From Amycolatopsis pittospori (GTDB lineage: Bacteria > Actinomycetota > Actinomycetes > Mycobacteriales > Pseudonocardiaceae), in NCBI RefSeq assembly GCF_013870525.1, contig NZ_JACBXD010000048.1, positions 1-59,121 of the forward strand: 59,121 nt of DNA, read 5' to 3'. The notes beneath the pieces were generated by a model. The model was not told the origin of the DNA and made no database searches. It saw only the letters and a list, made by a program, of their open reading frames with translations. This document shows positions 49,732 through 57,726 of the stretch, piece by piece (position 1 is the first letter of the stretch; each line of letters begins with the position of its first letter). The translations under genes and the position numbers were made by a program.

Positions 49732-51369
49732 GTGAAGGACGCTGAGGAGCCCGTGCGGCGCGGGTGGCGACTGGTCATGGACATCGCGCTGTGGCTCGGA
49801 CTCTGTGGGCTCGTGGTCATCGACGCCGGAAACGACGCTCTGGTCGACACCGAGTTCTGGGAGCTGGGCGCCGGGCTCGTCGCGGTCACGGTCGCGATCG
49901 CCGTGTCGCGTCGGTATCCGGTGGTCTCGCTGGCCATCGCGATGGCCGCCGGCTTCGTGATCTTGGGCAGTTTCGGCGGGCGGGTGCCGATCTGGGAAGC
50001 CTTCCTCATGGTCGCGGTGAGTTACCTCGCCGGCTACCGGCAGCCCATCGCGAGGCCGATGCTGCGTGTCTTCGCGGTCATCTCGCTGGTGGCCGTTCCG
50101 GTGGCGCTGCTGGTGAGCAACGACGGCTTCTCGTCGTGGGGTGCGCTGCTCGGCCTCCTGGTGTTCGCGTCGGTGACGCCGTGGCTGCTGGGCAGGTACG
50201 TCCGGCAGCGCGAGGACATGGCGCGGGACGGCTGGCGCCGTGCCGAGGAGATGGAGAGCCGGCAGCGCCTCATCGCCGATCGCGCGCGGCTGCGCGAGCG
50301 CACGCGGATCGCCAGCGACATGCACGATTCGCTGGGGCACGAATTGAGTCTCATAGCCGTGCGAGCGGCCGCGCTGGAGGTCGCGGGCGGGCTCGACGAA
50401 AACCAGCGGCAGGCCGCGGGCGAACTGCGGCAGAGCGCCGCGACGGCGACCGAACGGCTACGCGAGATCATCGGCGTCCTGCGCGAGGACGACGCGCCGA
50501 CCGAACCGGTGCACGAGACCATCGACGAGCTGCTCGACCGGGCCAGGGCATCGGGCGTGCTGATCGAGTCCGTTGTGGATGACCCCCTCGACGGCGAGCC
50601 CAGGATGGTCGACCGCGCGGCATATCGCGTGGTCCAGGAGTCGCTGACGAACGTCGTGAAGCACGCGCCCGGCGCCGCCGTCACCGTGCGAGTGGTGCGC
50701 TCGGAGGGGCGGACCACCGTCGTGGTCACCAATGCCGAGCCGCCGGCGGGGCCGTTGCCGGGCCGGTCTTCCGGACGGCGTGGGCTGATCGGACTGCGCG
50801 AACGGGTCCGGCTGGTCGGCGGGACCCTGCGTGCGGGACCGCGCGATGGCGGGTTCGAAGTCGGCGCGTCCTTGCCGCACGACGCGGCTCCGTCGGAGGA
50901 ATCGCCGGAGAGTCAGGCCGCGATGGACGCCGAAGTGGGGCAGTCGACGTCGGCCAAGGAACTGGAACGCGCCCGCCGCGACGTCCGGCGCAGCCTGATC
51001 CAGGCGATCGTCGTGCCGATCGGGCTTTTCGGCCTGGTGATCGGGATCAGCGGCGCGGTGTTCCTCGTCCAGTGGTATCGCTCCGAACTCGCCGGTGCCG
51101 ATTACGACCGGATGCGGCTCGGGCAGCCGAGGGCGGAGCTCGCGTCCGTGCTTCCGGCGGGGCAGCGGATCTCGCGGCCGCGCGGGGTCGAGCCGCCGGT
51201 GCCCGCGGGGGCGACATGCGAGTACTACGGCACCGAGCGCATCGTGTTCAACTTGAACTACGAGGCCTACAGACTGTGCTTCGCCGACGGGAAGCTCGTG
51301 GCGAAGGACGTGATCAGTGAAGACGAGCAAAGGGGGAACCCGGATGATCCGGGTGGTGCTGGCCGATGA
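49732..51369 (+). CDS. Sensor histidine kinase with an extracytoplasmic C-terminal domain
   Basis: 545 aa from GTG 49732. Five to six N-terminal transmembrane helices, then HisKA_3 (ERTRIASDMHDSLGHELSL, phosphoacceptor in MHDS) and an ATPase domain (NVVKHAPGA, GLIGLRERVRLVGG). Unlike most kinases it goes on: a further transmembrane helix (LIQAIVVPIGLFGLVIGISG, about 425-445) and a 90-residue domain (DYDRMRLGQPRAELASVLPAG...CEYYGT...LCFADGKLVAKDVI) with two cysteines. That domain would be outside the membrane and resembles the SmpA/BamE fold. Overlaps the response-regulator gene by 26 bp. Confidence 0.9.
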   Translation: MKDAEEPVRRGWRLVMDIALWLGLCGLVVIDAGNDALVDTEFWELGAGLVAVTVAIAVSRRYPVVSLAIAMAAGFVILGSFGGRVPIWEAFLMVAVSYLAGYRQPIARPMLRVFAVISLVAVPVALLVSNDGFSSWGALLGLLVFASVTPWLLGRYVRQREDMARDGWRRAEEMESRQRLIADRARLRERTRIASDMHDSLGHELSLIAVRAAALEVAGGLDENQRQAAGELRQSAATATERLREIIGVLREDDAPTEPVHETIDELLDRARASGVLIESVVDDPLDGEPRMVDRAAYRVVQESLTNVVKHAPGAAVTVRVVRSEGRTTVVVTNAEPPAGPLPGRSSGRRGLIGLRERVRLVGGTLRAGPRDGGFEVGASLPHDAAPSEESPESQAAMDAEVGQSTSAKELERARRDVRRSLIQAIVVPIGLFGLVIGISGAVFLVQWYRSELAGADYDRMRLGQPRAELASVLPAGQRISRPRGVEPPVPAGATCEYYGTERIVFNLNYEAYRLCFADGKLVAKDVISEDEQRGNPDDPGGAGR

Positions 51370-52018
51370 CGAGGCGATGATCCGCGCCGGTGTGTCGGCG
51401 ATCCTGGCCGCGGACGCCGGGATCGAAGTGGTCGCGGAGGCCGAGGACGGCCGCGTCGCCATCGACCAGGCGCGGGCGACCAGGCCGGACGTCGTGCTCC
51501 TCGACATCCGGATGCCGGTCATGGACGGGCTCAAGGCGGCGGAGGAGATCCGGCGTCTGCTGCCGGACATCGGCGTGATCATGCTGACCACGTTCGGCGA
51601 AGACGCCTACATCGAACGCGCGCTCGGCCTCGGCGCGAGCGGTTTCCTGCTGAAGTCCGGTGATCCGCGCGAACTTCTCGCCGGGATCCACGCGGTCGCG
51701 GGCGGGGCCGCGTTCCTTTCGCCGAAGGTCGCCCAGCGGGTCATCGCCCGGTTCTCCGGCAACCGGGTTTCCCGCGCCGAAGAGGCCAGGGCACTGATCG
51801 AAAAGCTGACGCCGCGCGAGCAGGAAGTGCTGGCGCTGCTGGGTTCCGGACTGTCCAATGCGGACATAGCGGGGAAGCTGTTCGTGGTCGAGGGCACGGT
51901 CAAGGCCTACGTGAGCACCATTCTCAACCGGCTCGGCGCGCGGAACCGCGTGCAGGCCGCGATCACCGCGTACGAGGCGGGGCTGGTCGGCGGGGAACCG
52001 GAGGCGTCCAACCGCTGA
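51344..52018 (+). CDS. LuxR/NarL family response regulator
   Basis: 224 aa from ATG 51344, with AAGGGGGAA upstream. Receiver: VVLADDEAM, phosphoacceptor in VVLLDIRMPVMDGL, TTFGE, and lysine in FLLKSGDPRE. LuxR helix-turn-helix: LTPREQEVLALLGSGLSNADIAGKLFVVEGTVKAYVS. Partner of the kinase upstream. Its last 56 bp overlap the convergent flavin monooxygenase gene; both frames are intact. Confidence 0.93.
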   Translation: MIRVVLADDEAMIRAGVSAILAADAGIEVVAEAEDGRVAIDQARATRPDVVLLDIRMPVMDGLKAAEEIRRLLPDIGVIMLTTFGEDAYIERALGLGASGFLLKSGDPRELLAGIHAVAGGAAFLSPKVAQRVIARFSGNRVSRAEEARALIEKLTPREQEVLALLGSGLSNADIAGKLFVVEGTVKAYVSTILNRLGARNRVQAAITAYEAGLVGGEPEASNR

Positions 52019-53078
52019 CACCGGCGCCGATGCGGGCGGTGAGCGCGCCGGGGAGCAGCCGGAACACACCGTTGCGGATGGCCACGGCGACCGGATTCCT
52101 CAGCTGTGGGCCCACTTTTCCCGCTTGGATCGAGGCTCTGACGACGCCTTGGCTGCGAGGGCGGCGTTGCTCGTCGTAGATTTTGAGCGCCGCGTCGACG
52201 TCCTCGGTGTTGCTGAGCGCGGCCGCGAGTACGACGGCGTCTTCGATCGCCTGGCAGCCGCCCTGGCCGAGGAACGGCGGCATCGCGTGCGCCGCGTCAC
52301 CGAGGAGCGCGACGCGGCCCTTCACGTACGACGGCAGGGGAGTGCCGAGCAGGTAGAGATCGTGGTGAAGCAGCGCTTCGGGCTCGGTCGCGTCGATGAG
52401 CCGCGGGATCGGTTCGTGCCACCCACCGAAACGCTCGCGTAGGTACGCCTTCGGGTCTTCGTGCCGGATCCCCGCTTCGGCGACGTAGCTCGCCCACCAG
52501 TAGACGCGGCCGTCGTGCAGCGGGATGACGCCGATCTCGGCGCCGTCGTCCCAGCTCGTGCTGAGATCCGCCGGGTACGTGGTCACCGCGCGGAACGCGG
52601 TGTTGCCGCTGTAGACCGGTTCGGGGTGCTCCGGCCACAACTGTTTCCTGAGTCCACTGTGGATTCCGTCGGCGGCGACGATGACGTCCGCGTCCAGGTC
52701 TCCGAGGCCGGTGACTTCGGTGCCGGTGCGGACGGATCCGGCGGGCAGGGCGTCACGGAGGGCACCGATGAGGTCGGCGCGGTGGATGGCGGCGAGCGGG
52801 CGGCCGTGATTGCGGCGGAACGCTTCGGCGTCCCAGCGGGTGATGCGGCGGCCGTCGCGATCGTGGAGTCCGCCGGACGACTGCTCCTTGAGCTTGTCGA
52901 GGTGGACGCCGAGCGTTTCGAGGGAACGCAGGGCGTTCGGCCACAGGGAGATGCCGGCGCCGACGGCGGTGAGTTCCGGGGCGCGTTCCAGGACGGTGAC
53001 CTCCCAGCCGATGCCGTGCAGCCCGATGGCGGTGCTGAGCCCGCCGATACCTCCGCCGACCACGATCGCTTTGCGCAT
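51963..53078 (-). CDS. FAD-dependent monooxygenase
   Basis: 371 aa, ATG start with GAGGT upstream. Group A flavin monooxygenase: VVGGGIGGLSTAIGLHGIGWE (dinucleotide fold), VAADGIHSGLRKQLWP (DG motif) and VALLGDAAHAMPPFLGQGGCQAIEDAVVLA (GD motif). It is smaller than the first monooxygenase and closer to salicylate-hydroxylase/kynurenine-type enzymes. Divergent from a TetR gene that probably represses it. Substrate unknown. Confidence 0.9.
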   Translation of the reverse strand: MRKAIVVGGGIGGLSTAIGLHGIGWEVTVLERAPELTAVGAGISLWPNALRSLETLGVHLDKLKEQSSGGLHDRDGRRITRWDAEAFRRNHGRPLAAIHRADLIGALRDALPAGSVRTGTEVTGLGDLDADVIVAADGIHSGLRKQLWPEHPEPVYSGNTAFRAVTTYPADLSTSWDDGAEIGVIPLHDGRVYWWASYVAEAGIRHEDPKAYLRERFGGWHEPIPRLIDATEPEALLHHDLYLLGTPLPSYVKGRVALLGDAAHAMPPFLGQGGCQAIEDAVVLAAALSNTEDVDAALKIYDEQRRPRSQGVVRASIQAGKVGPQLRNPVAVAIRNGVFRLLPGALTARIGAGVSGWTPPVPRRPAPPRTR

Positions 53079-53087
53079 GGTGACCTC

Positions 53088-53120
53088 CTCTACACTTGTA
53101 GAGTACTACTACACTTGTAG
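53088..53120. promoter_or_regulatory. Paired TetR operators
   Basis: CTCTACACTTGTAGAG (53088-53103) and CTACACTTGTAG (53109-53120). The shared 12-bp palindrome repeats every 19 bp, and the second copy ends 2 bp before the TetR GTG. Divergent layout fits autoregulation of both genes. Confidence 0.8.
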
Positions 53121-53121
53121 A

Positions 53122-53667
53122 GTGCGAAAGGCGATAATCGGGGACGCGGCCATCGAGGTGATCGCGGCCGAAGGCATGCGGGGGCTGACCCATCGCGCCG
53201 TCGACCGGTTCGCGGAGCTGCCGGCGGGTTCGACCTCGTACTACGCGCGGACGCGGGCGGCGCTGCTGGAGCTGGCGATCTCGCGGATGATCGAGCTCGA
53301 CGAGGTCACCCTCGACCCGCCGCCCGGCCGGCTGGCCGAGTTCGTGGCGGGATTCGCGCACGCGGCGATCACGCGAGGGCGGACGAGGATGCTCGCGCGG
53401 TACGAATTCGCGCTGGAGGCGACGCGGCGGCCGGAGCTGCGCGAGGCCTACGACCGCGGGGGCCTGCTCATCCGAAAGCGTTGTGCCGACGTGCTGGCCG
53501 ACTCCGGTTCGGCGGAGCCGGAGCGCCACGCGCGGGTGCTCGTCGCGTGGATGGACGGGACGATCTTCGACGCGCTCGCGGGAACCGGCTCACTGCGGCC
53601 GCCCGGTCTGGAGGAGCTGACGCAGGCCGCGCGGGACGTCCTGGCGGGGCTCGGCGTGGCGGGGTAG
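53122..53667 (+). CDS. TetR family transcriptional regulator
   Basis: 181 aa from GTG 53122. The helix-turn-helix is IGDAAIEVIAAEGMRGLTHRAVDRFAELPAGSTSYYARTRAALLELA (about 5-52); the rest is a helical ligand domain. Divergent from the flavin monooxygenase with a double palindrome between them. The GTG start lies at the edge of the second operator, so repressor binding would also block its own transcription. The stop TAG is part of an A-family element. Confidence 0.88.
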   Translation: MRKAIIGDAAIEVIAAEGMRGLTHRAVDRFAELPAGSTSYYARTRAALLELAISRMIELDEVTLDPPPGRLAEFVAGFAHAAITRGRTRMLARYEFALEATRRPELREAYDRGGLLIRKRCADVLADSGSAEPERHARVLVAWMDGTIFDALAGTGSLRPPGLEELTQAARDVLAGLGVAG

Positions 53668-53845
53668 CAAGGGACCTTTGCTATCGCTTGGGGCGCTGAC
53701 CTGCGGTTATGGTGTACCGCTGCGCTGAAGTCCGTGAAGGCCTCCTTGAGGGACTCTGGGTCCCTCAAGGAGGCCTTCACGGACCGACAACGCCCTCGAC
53801 GACGCTCACTTTCCAAAAGAGAGTGATAGCAAAGGTCCCTTGCTC
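53665..53845. repeat. Composite A/B repeat (A13)
   Basis: A-family left arm (53665-53687), B-family palindrome (53730-53784, 25-bp arms, 5-nt loop), linker with CACTTTCC and AAGAGAGTG, and A-family right arm (53825-53845). Same order as the composite at 41573-41721. Located between the convergent tetR and ABC permease genes. Confidence 0.9.
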
Positions 53846-53849
53846 CCTT

Positions 53850-54596
53850 TCAGGCGTCGCGGCGGCGGAGGACGGTCGAACCGGCCGCGAGACCAGCGGC
53901 CGCCCAAGCCGTACAGAGCGCGACGCCGACCCAGGGCGCGTAGGGCGCGACGCCGCCGAAGATGGGGTTCGGCTCCCCTGAGGTGACCATCGCGTTGACG
54001 CCCGCGAAGCCGGGGAAGTAGTTCACGAGGTCTTCCCAGCCCAGCGATCCGGCGAACATCGGGATCATCACCAGCAGCACGAACACGGTCACGATCGTCC
54101 CCGCCGTGCTCCGCAGCGCCGTTCCGAGACCGAGGCAGAGCAGGCCCAGCAGCGCGAAGTAGCCGCCCATGCCCGCGGCGGTCGCGAGGACGTCGCCCAC
54201 CGACGAATCCGGTGCGGGGATCAGCGGGGCGGAGAGCGTCACCCCGGCGAGTGTGTTCAGCACGCCGTACCCGAACAGCACCGGCAGCAGCACGGCCGAC
54301 TTCGCCAGGAGGACCTTGTTGCGCACGGGCACCCACTGCAGGGTCGAGCGGATGCTGCCGCTGGCGTACTCGCTCGTCATGAACAGCGTCGCCAGCGCGA
54401 CCACGGCGAACTGCGAGAGGTAGAACGCCGCCCCGACCACGACGGCGTGTGGCGCCATCGGCTGGTCGATGCCCGCGTTCGCCGCCAGGCCCAGTGCGCC
54501 GGAGTAGGCGAGCATCAGCACGACGCCGCCGATCAGACACCACCACGTCGAGCGGACCGACCAGAACTTGGTCCATTCCGAAGAGATCGCGTTCAT
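53850..54596 (-). CDS. ABC-2 type transporter permease
   Basis: 248 aa from ATG 54596; the start overlaps the stop of the hydrolase gene (ATGA). Six hydrophobic helices and an ABC-2 pattern (SEYASGSIRSTLQWVPVRNKVLLAKSAVLLPVL). It should pair with the ABC ATPase two genes upstream. Function as an exporter of a small molecule or lipid is inferred. Third gene of the operon. Confidence 0.88.
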   Translation of the reverse strand: MNAISSEWTKFWSVRSTWWCLIGGVVLMLAYSGALGLAANAGIDQPMAPHAVVVGAAFYLSQFAVVALATLFMTSEYASGSIRSTLQWVPVRNKVLLAKSAVLLPVLFGYGVLNTLAGVTLSAPLIPAPDSSVGDVLATAAGMGGYFALLGLLCLGLGTALRSTAGTIVTVFVLLVMIPMFAGSLGWEDLVNYFPGFAGVNAMVTSGEPNPIFGGVAPYAPWVGVALCTAWAAAGLAAGSTVLRRRDA

Positions 54597-55627
54597 CGTG
54601 CACTCCACTGCTTGAAGAAACCGGTCAGCCGGTCACGGAAGAAGTCCAGCGCCACCCGCGAGTCGATCGAGCCGTATTGGTTGGTGACGACCTCGGCGGG
54701 CATCGAGGACCGCAGGCCGAGTTGGTCGATGAGGATCGCGGAGTCGGTCACCGAGGCATGACCGCTGTTCTCCAGCAGGAACCGTTCCTTCGGGCCGGTG
54801 AGCCGCGGCCAGGTCTCGTCCCAGGACGGGCTGTAGTACTTCTCGCCGATCGGGCTGGCCAGCAGGAGCAACGGCCGATCGAGGGAAAGGGTGCCGAAGA
54901 AGGGACCGTCGACGTTCACACCCGCTTTGATCCGCCGGTCCCCGGCCATCGCGGTGGCCGTCGCGGAGCCGCCGGCGGAATGCCCGGCCATCCCGATCTT
55001 CGCCGGATCGAGCGACCAGCGCCGATCCTTCAGCAGGGTGTCGATGACGAACGACGTGTCGGCCGCGCGGTTCACGATCGCGCCCGGCCACGGCTCGCCT
55101 GGGAGTCCACAAGGGACACACTGGCGCAGTCCGTCGGGGAACTCCGTCGCCCAGGCTTCATAGGCGTGGTCGATACCGGCGACAACGAATCCTTGTGCGG
55201 CAAGGCGTTCGGCCACCGCGGTCAGCGTCGTCCGGTTGTTGCCCGCACCCGGCGACAGCAGCACGAGCGGACGTCGTCCAGGCAGGGAAGGCGCGTTTTC
55301 CCGCGAATGGACCCGCACCTTGCTCAGCGTGTCCGGCGGAAGGTCGAGTCCGCGCCCGGCGATGGCCGCGGCCGACTCGGCCCGCGTCATGTACAGCGGC
55401 GCGCGCCCGACCGGGACGGCCGGGTACCAGACGTTGACCATCAGCTCGCGACGTTTTTCGGGTACCCAAGGGTCCGCACGCTGCTGATCGGTGAGGTGCA
55501 AGGTGCGCATCCCGATCGGAAGAGGACCGCCGGGCGCGGGCAGGGACAAGGGTGTCGAAGCCGAGGCCACCGCCGGCACCCCCAGCAGACCGGCGATCAC
55601 CGCCACCAAGATCATGAGCGACTTCAC
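54593..55627 (-). CDS. Secreted alpha/beta hydrolase (PAF-acetylhydrolase/cutinase-like)
   Basis: 344 aa. Signal peptide (MKSLMILVAVIAGLLGVPAV...SAS). Nucleophile elbow GMAGHSAGGSA with the catalytic serine; a histidine near NSGHASVTD completes the probable triad. LLSPGAGNNRTTL gives the oxyanion region. Secreted serine hydrolases of this type act on lipid esters or polymers. It lies between the ABC ATPase and ABC permease genes and is coupled to both by ATGA overlaps, which is unusual for an ABC transporter. Confidence 0.85.
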   Translation of the reverse strand: MKSLMILVAVIAGLLGVPAVASASTPLSLPAPGGPLPIGMRTLHLTDQQRADPWVPEKRRELMVNVWYPAVPVGRAPLYMTRAESAAAIAGRGLDLPPDTLSKVRVHSRENAPSLPGRRPLVLLSPGAGNNRTTLTAVAERLAAQGFVVAGIDHAYEAWATEFPDGLRQCVPCGLPGEPWPGAIVNRAADTSFVIDTLLKDRRWSLDPAKIGMAGHSAGGSATATAMAGDRRIKAGVNVDGPFFGTLSLDRPLLLLASPIGEKYYSPSWDETWPRLTGPKERFLLENSGHASVTDSAILIDQLGLRSSMPAEVVTNQYGSIDSRVALDFFRDRLTGFFKQWSAR

Positions 55628-56541
55628 GCCGCGACCCCCGTTCCGTATTCGACCGACGACGCGGTCAGTTCCATATAGGCCTGTTCGAGTGACGCTGTCC
55701 GTTCGGCCAGGCCGTGTACGCGGATCCCGAGTTCGTGCACCACGTCGCCGACGCGGGCGACGGGCAGGTCGTACACGGTCAATTCGCCCTGATCGGATTC
55801 CGTGGCCGCGCCGAGCGCGCGCAGCCGCTGGTCGAGCGCCCGCAGTTCGCCGGGGACGGGCACACGCACCGCGACGGACGTCCGCGAATTGCCCGCGATG
55901 AACTCGTCGACGGGGGCGTCCGCGAGCAGTTTTCCCTTGCCGATGACGACCAGCCTGTCCGCGGTCAGCTGCATTTCACTCATCAGATGGCTCGACACGA
56001 ACACCGTGCGCCCCTCCTCCGCGAGCGAGCGCATCAACTGGCGCACCCACCGGACACCGTCGGGATCGAGGCCGTTGACCGGCTCGTCGAACATCAGCAC
56101 CGACGGATCGCCCAGCAGCGCGCCGGCGATGCCGAGCCGCTGACCCATGCCGAGCGAGAACGTCCCCGCCCGCTTTCCCGCGACGTCGGTGAGACCGACC
56201 GTCGCGAGCACCTCGTCGACCCGGCTCGCCGGGATCCCGTTGCTGCGCGCCATCGCCAGGAGATGCTTGCCCGCGCTGCGCCCCGGATGCAGCGCCTTCG
56301 CTTCCAGCAGCGCGCCGACCTCGCGCAACGGATACCGCAGGTCGGCGTACTTCTTGCCGTCGATACGGACGTCACCGGCGCTCGGCGCGTCGAGGTCGAG
56401 CGTCATCCGCATGGTCGTCGATTTGCCGGCGCCGTTGGGACCGAGGAAACCGGTCACCTTGCCCGGTGCGACGGCGAAGGTCAGCCCGTCGACGACCGTC
56501 TTCTCGCCATAGCGCTTCGTGAGTCCTCGAAGCGTGATCAT
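55624..56541 (-). CDS. ABC transporter ATP-binding protein
   Basis: 305 aa from ATG 56541. Walker A GPNGAGKST (about 35-43), signature FSLGMGQRLGIA and Walker B VLMFDEPVNGLDPD. C-terminal 100 residues are the extra domain typical of drug/antibiotic ABC ATPases (DrrA-like). First gene of the unit ATPase-hydrolase-permease; its stop overlaps the hydrolase start. Possibly an antibiotic or lipid exporter. Confidence 0.9.
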   Translation of the reverse strand: MITLRGLTKRYGEKTVVDGLTFAVAPGKVTGFLGPNGAGKSTTMRMTLDLDAPSAGDVRIDGKKYADLRYPLREVGALLEAKALHPGRSAGKHLLAMARSNGIPASRVDEVLATVGLTDVAGKRAGTFSLGMGQRLGIAGALLGDPSVLMFDEPVNGLDPDGVRWVRQLMRSLAEEGRTVFVSSHLMSEMQLTADRLVVIGKGKLLADAPVDEFIAGNSRTSVAVRVPVPGELRALDQRLRALGAATESDQGELTVYDLPVARVGDVVHELGIRVHGLAERTASLEQAYMELTASSVEYGTGVAA

Positions 56542-56675
56542 CTTGGCCTCCTTTGTGTCCTCGAAGTGTCTTGCGCGAGGCCCCGCGCGCACATCGCACC
56601 GAGGTCAACGGCCACCCCTTACTTTCGGCAGGTGCCGTTCGGCACGAGTCACCGCGGAAAGGCAGAATCGGCGCC

Positions 56676-57464
56676 ATGACCACCCGCGAACAACGGCGCG
56701 TGAATCCGATCGACCTGGTGATGCTGGTACTCGCCGTGTTCTCCGTCGGGCTGCTCGCCTACGTGACGTTCTTCCCGCATTCGGACGAGACCGCGCACAC
56801 CGTCTTCATCATCGACACCGCGGTGTGCGGGATCTTCGCGCTGGAATTCCTGTGGCGGTGGCGGCGCAACGGCTGGGAGAAATGGTTCCCGCTGCGCAAC
56901 TGGTACGAGATCCTCGGCATGATCCCCATCGCGCATCCGGCGCTGCGCGGGTTCCGGCTGCTGCGGATCATCGTGGTGCTGGTCCGGCTCGCGCGTACGG
57001 CGGACCGCGCGTTCGGGGAGCGGTTCACGCAGCGACTGGTCGAACGGCTTTCGCGGCCGATCGTGCTGGCGATCAAGAAGCCGATCACGATCGCGGTGCT
57101 CGACGAGGTCGTCAAGGTGCTGGAAACCGGGAACTATCCGCAGAACCTGGCGCGATCACTGGGTGACAACCAGACGTTGCTGCGGGGGATCATCGCGGAG
57201 AAACTCAAGAACGACCCGCAGGCGGGACGGCTTTCGAAGCTGCCGTTCCACGACGAGGTGGTGCGTTCGGTGATCGACACCGCGATGCGCGTGATCCTCG
57301 AAGTGCTGACCGATCCGCGGATAGACGAGTTCTTCGCGCATGTGGTGCGGGAGAACCGGGAGCAGATCCGGAGCGCGGTGCAGCTCGGGCTCAACGAGCG
57401 CGAGGACGACGAGGAGCTGGCCGCGCAGCTGCCGACCCGGCCTCAGCACCAGATGATGGACTGA
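56676..57464 (+). CDS. Voltage-sensor-like membrane protein without a pore
   Basis: 262 aa from ATG 56676. Four hydrophobic helices in the first 110 residues. The fourth has regularly spaced arginines, RGFRLLRIIVVLVRLARTADR, as in the S4 of voltage-sensing domains, and helix 2 carries the acidic countercharge (FALEFLWRWRR). No selectivity-filter motif or pore helices follow; instead a soluble helical C-terminus of about 150 residues. It resembles ion-transport superfamily sensors, but pore function is not expected. Role unknown. Confidence 0.75.
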   Translation: MTTREQRRVNPIDLVMLVLAVFSVGLLAYVTFFPHSDETAHTVFIIDTAVCGIFALEFLWRWRRNGWEKWFPLRNWYEILGMIPIAHPALRGFRLLRIIVVLVRLARTADRAFGERFTQRLVERLSRPIVLAIKKPITIAVLDEVVKVLETGNYPQNLARSLGDNQTLLRGIIAEKLKNDPQAGRLSKLPFHDEVVRSVIDTAMRVILEVLTDPRIDEFFAHVVRENREQIRSAVQLGLNEREDDEELAAQLPTRPQHQMMD

Positions 57465-57537
57465 CCTCGTCCGGTTCGGTGCCGGGGTACTGACGGGAAC
57501 TGGGCAGATCGCCCCGTCCTCGACCGGCTGTTGTCCG

Positions 57538-57586
57538 CGTCCATGAAGGAATTGGGACGTTGACTGTCCCAATTCCTTCATGGACG
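57538..57586. repeat. B-like palindrome (C)
   Basis: Perfect 21-bp arms (57538-57558 and 57566-57586) with loop GTTGACT. Starts GTCCATGAAGG, related to the B-family GTCCGTGAAGG. Lies in the 262-bp gap between the voltage-sensor-like and HrpB genes. Confidence 0.85.
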
Positions 57587-57618
57587 AGCTCAGGCATATT
57601 TCGCTCGGATCGTGAAAA

Positions 57619-57641
57619 GAGCAAGGGACCTTTGCTATCGC
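57619..57641. repeat. A-family repeat, single arm (A14)
   Basis: Single left-arm type copy in the same gap, 33 bp from palindrome C, with no opposite arm. The rest of the 57465-57726 gap shows no gene. Confidence 0.85.
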
Positions 57642-57726
57642 CTGGTCTACATGATGTGGCGACCGAGGGGCCCTGACCACCACATGAGCCAGAATGCGCG
57701 AGAAACCCAAGGAATGAATGGTCCGT

